64,000 bases of DNA from Taiwanofungus camphoratus (taxonomy: Eukaryota > Basidiomycota > Agaricomycetes > Polyporales > Taiwanofungaceae), in the NCBI GenBank assembly GCA_003999685.1, contig CP021222.1, positions 1,054,001-1,118,000 of the forward strand, given 5' to 3'. Of the stretch, positions 1 through 12,100 are shown in pieces (positions within the stretch are counted from its first letter, which is position 1; every line of letters begins with the position of its first letter). The notes under the pieces were generated by a model, which saw only the letters and a program-made list of their open reading frames with translations, did not search any database and was not told the DNA's origin. Position numbers and translations under genes: made by a program.

Positions 1-3000
1 GGTCCATCTGAAAGAAGTCAGCGTATATCTTGACGACAGACGCATCTCGAGACTGACGAAGGATCCTGGAGCACCGAAGTCTATCAGTATATCCAAAGGT
101 CTCAAGAGGACAAGTCCAACAGGCATCATGCATGTCAAGGAGGTGCAGACAACTCGTAAGGGGCGATTTTGGAATTGGCCGATGGATGCAACTCAACGTC
201 TCTTTTCGTTTTGTTAGCTCTGTCTATCAAGGCGGAAGTGATCCGGTGGGTCTATATGGCAGGGACAGAAAAACGCTTGCCACCTAAACCTGCTGCAAAA
301 GTCTCCGCAGGAGGTGCAGGAGGCTTCTTTTCCTCTCTATTCTCGTCGTTCGCGGGGGCTGCTGCACCTCAGCGCTCATCGACGCCGGTTCCAACAGCCA
401 CATCGATCGAGGAGGTCGACCCCACAATTGTCACTGAAACGAGTGTGGTGCTGTCGATATTCACTGCGGACGTTGGTGTCAAACTTGATCAGAAAATGAG
501 ATCAGAGCTACATCGCTCAACGAAGAAGAACCCGCCAACGAACATGCGGTTGGAGTTGATATATGTCGGTCAAGCCAATCTCGGAAAGTAATATCTATTC
601 TTACTCTTCGATTGCAGACGGGTAAGGATGAGTACGACGCGAGTAAGAAAGAGGATGAGAAACAGCCAGAAGCTACCGGCAGTGTTTTTCAGGGTCTCCG
701 TGCCGATCTCGAGGGGTACGTATTGCATGTAGTAGCAGAGTTTAGATTAACATACTGAAGCTGACATTCAGCATTGGCTCTGCGAGAGTTTTCATCGTAC
801 GTATTCTAGAAATCATCTGCTGAGGTTTGTTGTCGATCACTTGTTCAAACAGGGGCATGCAACCGGTCAGACTACTGGTCTTGGAGGACATATGGCTGCC
901 CGCTTCATTCCAACTGTCGAACGTGAATCCATTGACTTGGTGTAAGCTCGGCTTCGCGGATGTATAGCTTTGATATTGATAAATTTGCTCCTCCACAGAG
1001 ATCGAACTGTCGCTGGTGAGCAGAACTCGCCTACCAGTACGCTTGATTTTAGGTTACTCACGGGCAAGAATAGTTTGGAACAAGGAGCTGCTGTATGTCG
1101 GAGGTTTTCTGGCTCGTGCAGCATACGAATTGGAGATGGACAATGTCCACCATCTGTGGACTGGTGCGACAGAAGCCACTGCAGCTTCCGGTCGAGGTGG
1201 CAATGTAAAGCCTGATGCTGAATTGCGGTCCTGGCTACTAGGCCGTTCTGTACATGCATTGAGGTTTTTCACTTTCCACTCGTCAACACCTTCCACGCTT
1301 GTTTCCTCTTTGTTAGAAGAGGCTTTCTTCTCGTGCATATCCAGCAGCCCCTTTGCTATACTCTCTGACCCCCATCCCTTCCCTCTTATTTCAACTTCTG
1401 GCGTCCGGAATGCATTGGATGTCCGGATTCCCGACCCAACGTTCTCCAGTTTCCTAAAGGAACTGCCTATGCTACCCGAGGAGGTAATGACCAGTGCAAA
1501 ATCTATGGTAGACTCGCTCCACAGCCGGGGTATGATCAAAGAGATCACGTTCGTTGATGTCCTACAAGAGCTTCGTTCAAGGCCCCTCTCAGAGGCCGAG
1601 ATGATAGCCTGTCTCAAGTGGTGGATCGGAGCTCACAAGCAGGGCGAACCCGACGTCTTGGCGAGAATTCGAACAGAATTATTGCACGCTGCGGTATTAT
1701 CCACATCACCATCTGGCAGCTCGGGGGAGAAGATAGTTCCCATGTCCTCGATACAAACCTTCCTAAATACACGAGGAATGGGAGCCATGATCCCGACCGA
1801 TGGTCCCCTCCCTGCACATTTACTGCCTGTCTGTATTAGTAGGCATTTTGATCCACAGGCTTTGGCTTCAGCATTTCCGTGGAGAGAGCTATCTCTCATC
1901 GATTGGCTCAGACATGTCACTGACCCTACGAGCTTACTCATTGATGTAGACCATGACATAAACAAATCAGCAGCATGGGCAGAGCGGGTCTTCCAGGTTC
2001 TTGCGCGTGCATGGCAAAATTTATCTAAGGCTATGCAGGAAGAAGTAGTAGAATTGCTCGACGGAAAGACCTGTATACCTACCTCGGCGGGTATGAAGAC
2101 TCCAAAAGAATCATACTTTCAGAGTGCCCATGTCTTTCGCGATCTTCCCATCGTTCAGCTGCCTTCTGGGGCCCCCGTCAAAGCTGCAATAGAGAGAGTC
2201 TTGCAAGCAGTAGGCGTGCGTAAACACGTTGATCTCCAAATCGTGTTCAACCGGTATGGCTTCTGACCTCATTCAATGAATCTGATAATTATACGCGTTG
2301 ACAGAATGATAAAGACGGGTGACTGGACGATTCCTGAACTGATCAAATACCTAGTGGCTGTGCAATCGACTTTGACTACTCTCGAATTAGATCGTCTTCA
2401 AAAGACAGCTGCATTTACGAAAGAGGAAATTGCTAGTATAGGCCGTTCGGAAACGAAAGTGACCCGCTACGTAGCCAGCGATCTTTATGAACCGCTGGAT
2501 GTCTTCCGGGAGTTAGGCCTGCCCGTTATCGACTGGGGCACGCAAATGAAATGGCGAGGAAACAGTGAGGAAGGTTTGTAACTACATAGCATCCAATGGA
2601 TGAGCTTGGTGGTTGACATATCGTGCAGCTAAATTCTTGTTTCGTCTTGGATTGCGCCGTTCCCCACCTTTACCTGAAATCCTCAATCTGGCTGCAAGCA
2701 CGAATGAGAATGTGCGGACGGCAGCGCTGAAATATTTTCTTGATAATGTCACCACCAAATACCCGAATTATGACCCGGCTGACTTTGCCGAGCTCCCATA
2801 TATCCCGGCCTTGAGAGGTGACGAGCCATGCATGGCGAAACCATTTGAGGTTGGTCGCTGGCACAAAAATCATACATACCTAATGATGAAGCTTTAACAC
2901 CAAGGTTTATGCATCACCCATGTGGGCATTACTTCATTTTTTAATAGTGAAACTCAGCTTGAAGAATGAAGCCTTGACAAAGCTGAAGATCCAAGAGCAT

Positions 3001-5720
3001 CCTCCGACATCGAGGCTTGTATCACTACTCGAGAAATCTCCACCTCAGAATGAAGTCGTCGCTCGACAGTGGTTTGAGGCCATGGCCAGTCGTATCTCAG
3101 GTTCGTTGTAAACCTCTCCATAGTATGATCGGGAAAGTCACTATCAACCATTAGACTTCACTTCATCTGAATTGAGGACATTGTCTCAATTGCCGTTTGT
3201 TCCGACCAAGGACGTGGGAGGCGTCGGGCTGCGCATGTTGCCTCCTAGCCAATGTTACTTCAGCGGCGATTCTAGTGCTCAATTCCATTCTAAATTGTTC
3301 GTTTTTGTCGATTTCGGGACACAGGCAAACAGACTACTCAGTGCATGCGGCGTCAAGCATGAGCCATCGGTTGACGAGATTGCACGGATATTACTGGACA
3401 ATCCAAGACAATTCTACGCCCTGGCGGAAGGGCGCGACAAGTGAGATTGCTCTCATAGTCCACGATTTCCAGTTGACCCATGTATTCTGTGCAGTTACCT
3501 GGTAGAATTGCGTAACATTGCTGTGAATCGTCGACTCCTTTCATCCGGGACGCTCACACGTCTGAAGAGAGCTGCGACCTTATTAGGATCACGACGTATC
3601 AAGAAAGTCAAACCTGCAGGAAAATCGCAGCAGGTAGATGTTCAAGGCGATCCGGAGGAAGAGGATTGGGACCTTGAATATGATTTATTGACTCCTGATA
3701 AGGTCTTGGTTGCTGATGACACGAATGCGTATCACTTCTTTGGCAGTTCAGTATTCACCGCTCCGCAGGAGGATCTTCTAGAGGGTGAGCGAATGCCTTA
3801 CTCCTGATTTACTTCATTTTATCTTTCGCTTCAGAATTCTATATGGAATTGGGTTCTAATCGACTGAGCACACTCGTTCGAGAAGAACATCGGACAGGCG
3901 CTGAAACAAAGAACTCACGTAAGGCTTTGGAGACTCGCTCGCTTATACTGGAACGGTTGCCGTTGTTTTTGCACGAGCACACTCACGCCCGCACACGCAT
4001 CTCCTATTCATGGCTCAACAACGAGAGGAATTTCATTGTCAGGACATTCGGAAAACTAGTCGTCATAAAGTCTTTGAATTTTGGTAATCTCCGATCTTCT
4101 CAGAGTCAAGATGCTTCGGCAGTTGCAAAGAGGGAAGGGAAAGGACCTATCGAATTGTGGCTGGCCGGAAATGACCAAGTGGATATGTATGAGTGAGTTT
4201 CAAAAGGAAAAACGACATTGGTAATGGGCGTAATTTATCGTTGGCGTATCCCAGAGTCTCGACCTCTATGTGTCGACTTCTCTTCGAGTCGCCAAAAGTC
4301 AACGATGCACTATTGTTCATGACAATATTGTCTACAGATCTGAGAGCCTTGAAACGAAGAGGTTATAATGGTGAGCTGTCTGCTCATCCTCCAGTTATAG
4401 ACTCACGATTGACGTTTCCAAAGTCGACAGGATTCTCCGGCAACAACAGGCACAGCGACAAGCCCAGGAAGAGGCCAATAAAGAAAAGGAAAAAGCAATG
4501 TCTCTTGTTCCGCAACAACACGCGGGTCCTGCTGCACAGCCTACATCATCTTTACCAGCTGAAGGTCTAGAAGCACTTTCGCCCACACTCCTGGATGCTG
4601 CAAAGCGCATGTCGAGACCGACCTCCGCTCTCCGTCACTCACTCGACAGTTGGAAACGCAAGTTCAATGGAGTAGTTCCTGAAGATAGAGATGAGGTCCC
4701 CTTCGCAACCAACGTTCCAACCCCGCAGGTGCCAGAACATGAAGTAACCCCTCAACAAAGCATCTCTCAACGTGAGAACACATCTAGCCCGTCTCCAGCA
4801 TTGCCTATCTCCCGGCCACTGACCCCAGTACGCGCGCAATCGCCTCGGCCAGAAACCCCTCAGGCTCATGTGACTTCTCGGAGTAAGATTGGTAGGTGGA
4901 GACATCTAAAAGCGAAAATATCTATTCATTCACAAGCTTTAGCTTCTAACATTGAGATGGCCATCGCGGCTTGCAGGCAGGAAAGGAATCAGCAAGTGCG
5001 GGGTAGGGAGAACATGGAGATGGTGAAGGAGACTCAGAATGAAGGCTATTGCGATGCATCCGGGGCAGCAGTGGACATAACTCTAGTTGGTAAGAAACTT
5101 CTTTCATGGAAAAATTTTAGACCTTGACCTTGAAACCTGTTGATCTGCAGGGCAAATGAGCGATATCAAGATATTTGTTTCCCGAGGTACGATCCGTGAG
5201 TTGGACATGTTACGTCGCTGATCTTCGAGCAGACATACCCAATGCACAATCAATCATGAAAACGAAGGTCGATAGCCTCGCACGATTTATTTACGTTATT
5301 CGTCCACTCTGCGAGGTGTACGAGTTGCCTACCTCAAGTGTGCACATTTATTATGAGAAAGCAAGCCGTCGAATTGCATTTAACCGGAATGCCAGTCTCT
5401 TTTTAAGTCTGAGTCACTACGAAGCATGGCGTATGTCATTTGAGCATTACAGCAGGATCGTGCTGATTCCTTCATCAGATGACCAAGCTGTACAAAACGG
5501 AGAGCTATCAGATGCATGCATATCTTGGTATGTTTATCCGCCTAGTGTGAGGATGTGTCTTAACATGTTAAACAGGTATTTTGCATTGGCACATGAGATT
5601 GCGCATAATCTCGTCCTGCCTCACAATTCGGAACATGAATTCTATTTTTCGGCCATTTCTGAAGCATACTTGATGCGGTTGACAAATGTACTTTCGAACC
5701 CCCCGGAAACGCATTCGTAA
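1..5720 (+). CDS. Sacsin/NO VEIN-like DUF3684 protein, 3' part
   Basis: This is the C-terminal part of a very large protein; the first coding codons are already open at base 2, so the start lies to the left. Similar fungal proteins carry an N-terminal histidine-kinase-type ATPase fold, as in sacsin and plant NO VEIN, and are suspected chaperone-like factors; that part is not in the window. Exons continue across many short introns, for example 591-617, 2263-2306 and 3792-3836. The long exon at 1090-2263 carries the family core (FLARAAYELEMDNVHHLWTG, then a segment starting RSVHALRFFTFH). A low-complexity Gln/Glu/Lys coiled stretch near 4430-4500 is followed by a Pro/Ser-rich linker (4500-4900) and a final globular domain (5230-5720). 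The last domain contains HEIAH at 5592-5606 followed by PHNSEHE, which resembles a zinc-metallopeptidase site. The stop is TAA at 5718. Family call is firm from memory of DUF3684; function is not known. Confidence 0.8.
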
Positions 5721-6127
5721 TTTATCGCGACATATCTACTGATGACCAACTACTTTGTACATGACATTACGCATATAGATGATTCGGAATTCCCTTTCCG
5801 AATACTTTCTTCAAACGTGATGGACACAGAGCATCCATCTTCGTAGTTTGAGCCTTGAGGTGTTGGCGTACATTCAAACTTGGCTGGTTGGCTACAATTG
5901 CAGTCAACCTATGCATAAGAGATCTTGAGTAGGAACGGCCATGCTATGTTGGTCATAACACGAGCAGATTGATTCCGTCGATCTTGAGACCTTCAGGGCG
6001 TGCGCCGGCGCTTGGACCGACGAATCGAGGCTGGTCTATTATCTACAATTTGCCAAAACGGGCGGCCCTGCGGTCCTGCCAGGGAACACACTCTGTTCTC
6101 GACTCCGAGTCGCAAGTTGCTCCCGAA
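5721..6127. other. Intergenic, DUF3684 3' end to phosphatase start
   Basis: About 400 bp between two genes on the same strand. It should hold the 3' UTR of the first and the promoter and leader of the second. An open frame from 5969 runs in phase into the phosphatase, so a longer N-terminus starting at 5969 cannot be excluded. I see no clear TATA box, repeat or RNA gene. Confidence 0.5.
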
Positions 6128-8703
6128 ATGAGTAATTACGACGATTTGGAGGTCAGGGAGGAGTACAAGCAACACCGTGCTACAGATGCGGAGAGTCAAG
6201 TACTGCTTTCCGCTGAACGGGAGTACTACGAAGATATCCGGGAGTCCCTGGAGTCTGCTTCGAGTCGTTCGCGTTGGCAATTGTCTTTTGCGTTCTTTGG
6301 CGGCATTCTTGCATGTGTACTTGCACAACTACTGATCAATTCTTGCTGCATATCGGTACATAACGAAGGCAACTGCACGCACTCTGCTCCTGCCAATATC
6401 TTCGCTCCTCCATATGTTGGCTCTACGGAGGTTCACCGGTTTCCGCCAGCTTCGCCGACCAATGTCTTCCCGTCGCTCTTTCCAACCAGCGTGGGTCACG
6501 CTGGTCCTACTCCCACAGGTGCTGAAGCAGCTCTCATCGTCACCGCTCCTTCATATCCAATACATACCGGTGCCGTGCACCTTGTTTCTCCCTCATTTGC
6601 GAAGCCCAACAATAAGAGCGATTTCGACTTGTTCAAACACTGGGGTAACCTCTCTCCTTGGTTCAGTGTCAGGCAGGGAGCCTTCGGTGTTGATTCAAGT
6701 CCCGAGGCTCCTAACACTTGCCGTGTTACTGGACTGCATCTCTTGCATCGACACGGCGCTCGATATCCAACAGAACTTGGTGAGCCACGATGTCTTACTC
6801 ATTTTACGGTATCATATACAAACTTGACCTCAAGCCTCCTATGGCGGGCCCGCTAATTTTGCTGCAAGACTCAACAAGGCTGCTTCGGACTGGACCGCCA
6901 CTGGCTCCTTGACATTCTTAAACGAGTGGTGAGGACAATCGATATTCTTTGGTTGTCGGTCCCTTTACACAGTCTCACAGGACATACAAGCTAGGAGAAG
7001 AAAGTCAGTCGCATGTCACTCTACGATTAGCCGCCATACTGACATTCATTAGTCTTGACGCCTTTTGGACGACAACAACTCTGTGAGTCGTCAACCTATA
7101 CGCAAATCTTAGATAATGCTGAACGATAAAACAATCAGTCGATCTTGGTGTCTCCATGAGAATGAAGTACGGTTTCTTGCTCAAAGTATGGTCCCCACAT
7201 CTTTCGTTTCATTAACCGACTGATCTTTGTGGTAGAATTTCACAGATTCAAATACGCTCCCGGTCTTTCGGACCGAGTCTCAGTAAGTCTCTTCACCGCA
7301 TCTTTGATGGGATGCGTGTTCATCCTATGGACTATCAGAGACCGAATGTTAGCATCAGCACTCAACTTTGCAATTGGTTTCTTTGGGTATCCGTTTGAAG
7401 GACAATATCAACAAAGTATTACCATTGAGGATCCTGGTGTACGTTTCTGACCATCTACGGGCTCAAAGTCGATCTTGACCCCGGGTTTGGAGCAGTATAA
7501 TAACACGCTAGCCCCATACAAGACGTAAGCTTGACGGACGTCTTCCACGGTTGATTATGTTCAAGCTGGAGTTATAGGTGTCCAAATGCGGGTGATCCTT
7601 CCAAAGCAGATCGCGGTCTTTTCTACGTGCAGCAATGGACTTCCGTATACCTCAAGAATGCTCTCACTCGTCTTGCACCTCAGATGAGCGGCTATAATAT
7701 GACGACCGAGGATGTTTACACAATGCAGCAATTGTGCGCATACGAGGTGCGTTGTACGGCTTGTCGACCATACAATCTGCAAATGCGTTGGTATTGACAT
7801 GTAGTCTCCAACGCCAGACTGTCGCGATTGGATACTCAAAGTTCTGTGAATTGTTTACTGAAGAGGAATGGGAAGGCTTTGACTATGCGTGCGTAGTCTG
7901 ATATGCTCGCCCTCTTTCTGATTTGAATGACTCTTATCTGTGTAGGCTGGACTTGTATTTCTGGTGTGTACTTACTTGGTTTTAATTCCGTACTTGACCT
8001 TGAGCCTGTGCCAGGTATGATTCCGCATTCGGCTCGCCGTTGGCAAAAGTGTTGGGAGTGGGCTACATTCAGGAAATGGTAGCGAGGCTTACACACACAC
8101 CTATTGCTATGCACAATTCCTCTACCAACGCGACGCTAGATGACGACCCTGCAACGTTCCCATTAGGTCAGAGCCTCTATGTAGACGCAACGCACGAGGT
8201 TGTCGTGCTTCACGGTAGTGATCGGTTGCTCTCTACCTGGTGCGGCGTTAACATTTTTGTGATATAGTGATTACCGCCCTTAACCTAACCACTCTGGCAT
8301 CTACCGGCCCTCTGCCTGCCGACCACATTCCTCCCCATCGCTCCTTCAAAGCATCGCACCTTGCACCATTCGCGACCAACATTCAATTCCAGCGTATGTC
8401 ATCATTCCCATCCTGATTGTGCTTCACCAGCATCACATTGACTGGCGTCCTGCAACAGTGCTTTCATGTAGTTCAAACCCTGAACCACAGATTCGTGTTA
8501 TCATCAATGACGGTGTAGTTCCGCTTACGGGTATCAGAGGATGTCCAGAGCAGGAAGATGGAATGTGCCCGCTCAGCACGTTTGTTGAGGCACAGAAGGC
8601 TATCATCCAAGAGACGGATTGGAATTATGGATGCTATGGGGATTGGGAGGTCCCTGCAGGTCCTGCTTGGAACACGACTACCGGGAGCCCGCCGTCCTCG
8701 TGA
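6128..8703 (+). CDS. Histidine acid phosphatase (phytase-like), membrane anchored
   Basis: Branch-2 histidine phosphatase that releases phosphate from phytate or other organic phosphates through a phospho-histidine intermediate. The catalytic motif RHGARYP lies at about 6750-6770 and is preceded by LHLL. The second catalytic motif is read as DATHE near 8185-8200, so the usual His-Asp pair is His-Glu here, as in multiple inositol polyphosphate phosphatase relatives. The N-terminus has about 55 charged residues, then one hydrophobic segment (FAFFGGILACVLAQLLI, near 6290-6340) and no cleavable signal peptide, so I infer a type II membrane protein with the enzyme outside the cell or in the secretory lumen. 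Cysteines and NxT/NxS sites are frequent. About nine short introns interrupt the second half. ATG at 6128 was chosen because it gives a compact cytosolic tail; 5969 is an in-frame alternative. Stop at 8701. Confidence 0.85.
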
Positions 8704-9153
8704 TGCCGTATCTGACGCTTATGAATTTTGCGTCACCCTTCGCATTTTACACAGTACCTCTTCTCTTGCGTCACTAGCCCTTTGTCCAAGTTCTGCTCAG
8801 CATGGTTATTGTAATTTGAATTGTTGCGATACATAGATACCGCCATAAGTTAAAAATATAAAGATCCATGCTCTGGCAATGAGCCACCGGACATAAACAT
8901 GAGCAATCAAAACGACACGAGGCCTTGTTAACGACACTGCGACAGAGAGAGTACTTGAAATGTCGAGCCCACTGGCAAGGGCGTTCATCATCTGAGCTGA
9001 ACAGCCAGGTTGTTCTCAACGTCGCTTCTGAGCATTGTTGACTCAGCTCTCTTCGAATTTGTAACGATTATTTCTCTCCGTCTTGGTTTCTATATCGTTG
9101 TTTCTTCCCATCGTCTTTCTTTTCTTCCGCTCGCTCGTTAATCTCTTTCTCAT
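8704..9153. other. Intergenic, phosphatase to DYRK kinase
   Basis: A 450-bp gap between two plus-strand genes. The last 110 bp before the kinase start are strongly C/T-rich (runs of tttct, tcttc and ctcgctcg from about 9045 to 9150), typical of a fungal core promoter and leader. No RNA gene or repeat was seen. Confidence 0.5.
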
Positions 9154-12100
9154 ATGTCTGCCCCACCTTCACCGAACATCGGTCAAGTGGCTCATGAAAA
9201 GGGACGCACGAAAAGGAGAGAAAGACCACCTACGTTAGTCTTTGGCGATCCCAAAGCAGCGTCTGACGGAGACGTACGATACGAGCGTGATGCGCGCAAA
9301 GACGCGCAGCGGGTAATCTCTGTGTCCCAGATATCATCCTGACGTTGCTAATTGATGATTTTCAGTCTACCCTCCAAGTCCCTCGTGCGGAGGAGCAGAC
9401 TACTGAGACGGATCAGGAAGTGCCGCGTTCTGCCTCTGCCACATCTTCTCTCGATCCGTATTACTTCAGTGTGCACAGTCCATCGGAGTCGCCTGTCCCG
9501 CCTCTTCCAAGCACGCGTAATCTCCCCAAGACACCCGAGATGCGGTCGGCGAATGAACCAGTCACTCCAGGCAAGGATCCAGCAGCGATTGACAGGCGTG
9601 GACTGGTCGGGGTAGGCGAGTTGACCACCCCACGCTGGGCGCGAGGCGAACGTCATCATGATATTGAGATCGACGAACGAGTGGACGAGGCTGATGAAGG
9701 TGATCTGGGCGAAGATATTGATGTAGCGCCGGTGGAGGAAGATGTTGAGAGGGACCTGCCGGACAGTCCGTGGACTATTGAGGCCATCGATGGCGAACAG
9801 GATGAGAGGGACGAGGTTCGTGTAGTCATTGGAAATCGCGTCGTGAACGAACATCTACTAATAAACGTTTGCAGTTCTTGGAAGTCAAGCCTGTCCAACG
9901 TTCTCTGCGAGCCCGGCGTTCTGTGGCGGACGAGAGTGGAGGCGAGGAAATTCTGTATCCTCGTCATCCTCCATTGGGCGGCGTGAGGCAGTTGAACATC
10001 GAAGAACACGCAACGGTGTCAAAGGGCGTCATCAGTGTTCATGATTTACCACTCGAGCACAATGCTGACGTAGCTCCCCCGATGGTGCTTAATTCTGATG
10101 CGTCTCCGCCAAGCGCGTTCTCGTCGTCAGCGCTTCGTCCAAAGAAGCGTACCTCTGACGAGTTCGAGATGGACAACACAGGAGTGTTAGTGTCTAAGCA
10201 AGCTTTAGCACTAACATCTAGTGATGTGAAGGAGAAGGATAAAAATTCCGTCCGCAGACATCGGAGTCTTGGAGTTGGGATACCATCATCGGCCTCCAAG
10301 GAAAAGGTGAAGGAGCGCAGGAGAGACACTCTCTCTGTGAACGTCAAGCATTCTCGGCAAACATCTGCAAGTTCCTCGTCATCTAGCCACGGAGAAAATT
10401 ATCATTCTCGCCGTGTCCATACTTCGGACTTTTCCCATCTACCGCCATCTCCATCTTCTTCCTCCATACAGCACTTCTTGAAGCACAGTGGTTCTGGTAG
10501 TACAGCTGCTTCTCCATTACATAATATTCCTAAAGAGCCTCCATCGCACCTGGCAGCAAATGTCGTCGCCCATTCGCTCTTACGTGGTACTCAGGAAGGA
10601 TGGTCCGACCTCGATGATCAAGCGACTGTGGAAGCATTGAGGAAGTTGGATGGGCTTTCTGGTCGTAGTGCTCGTGCTAGGTCAAGTATCGGTGGCCATA
10701 GCAGAATGGGAAGTTCCAGTCGTCCTGGCACACCCGCTAACAATACTGCCCAGTGGGAGGGTATTGAAGGTGGTAGAAGTATCAAGCGAGCAAGTACTCA
10801 TACTTCATTTGCAGCTAAGGACAGGGAGAGGGCAAAGGACCACCATTCGGGCGTTGGTCTTGGATTGGGATTTGGGAATTCCTCCATGGATCTAGAGCAA
10901 ACTGGTTCCACTATGCGTGTTAATGAAGAGTCGCAACACACCTCTCCGTTGCCAGAGAAGCCGCTGAAGAAGTCGAATTCAATCAATGCTCGTACAACCT
11001 TCACACCAAAGCGCAGTTCGGCCTCGTCTGGCACTTACACGAGTACGCCCACGACCAGCTCACGCGATTCTGCCACATTGTCTATCACCACGAGTGCTAC
11101 GTCTGTCTCCGCTGCGTCTGGACGGCAGTCTATCGGCAAGGCTAGGAGGAATAGTGCAGGTAGCGACATTTCCAGTATTCACTCTAGCGATGCAACCTCT
11201 CTGCGAGATCGCGCAGCAGCGCTTGCTGCACCGTCTGATGCCCCAGAAGAAAGTCAGGTCCCGCCTGTACCTCCATTACCCAAGGATATCTCTGGCTACA
11301 AGTTACCCTCGCAGACTACAGCGAGCGTCCCTTCACCTACTCTTGACAGCGCAGGAGGTTCAAAGTCTAGAAGGGAAACAGTCGGCGATGCCACGTTCAC
11401 CTCATCGCTGGAAGTCCCCACTTTTCCGAGTACACCATCCAAGCATAGTTCCCTTCAGGCACAGAAATCCATCACGCCCACTCATTCACAAAAAACACCG
11501 TCCAAAAAGTGGAGTTTCTCCAACGCATTAGGCAAGAAATTGGCAAGCTCGCCTTCAACGTCCTCTATGAAAGATGCTGCGGCTCCTAAGTCTCCTGGCT
11601 TTCCCATTAGCCCTCGTTCTCTCACCTTTGGTGCACAGCTCCGGAAATCGATGTCGAAGGAGAACTCGCTTACCGCTAGCTCTAAGACATCAAGGGAAGA
11701 TTGGTCACCAATCAATACGGATGCTATGGCTTCAGCGACGTCATTGGCTTCTCTGTCGTCCATTGGTTCTGTTAGGAGCCCACTATCGCCTGGTGTCTGT
11801 TGGCAACCTCCCGTCCCCGCCTCGCATACGCCTGATCGTTCAGTTCCGAGCCGGTCAGAAACTGCCTCTAGTGCTAGTACGAATGTACCACCTATACCTC
11901 AGCATGCACCCTTGAGCCCATCGTCTTCAATTCGCCGAGGTCCTTCTTCGAAACGTCTGACACCGTCGTCGATACCCTTCTTCCGTCGCTCATCATCGCA
12001 GTCGATGCAATTTCCGCCTTCGAGTACCATGCCGCCACCGCCGTCTCCGACCTCTTCGACAGGAGTAGTCACCTCCACCCATCTGCGGGCTCCGAGCAGC

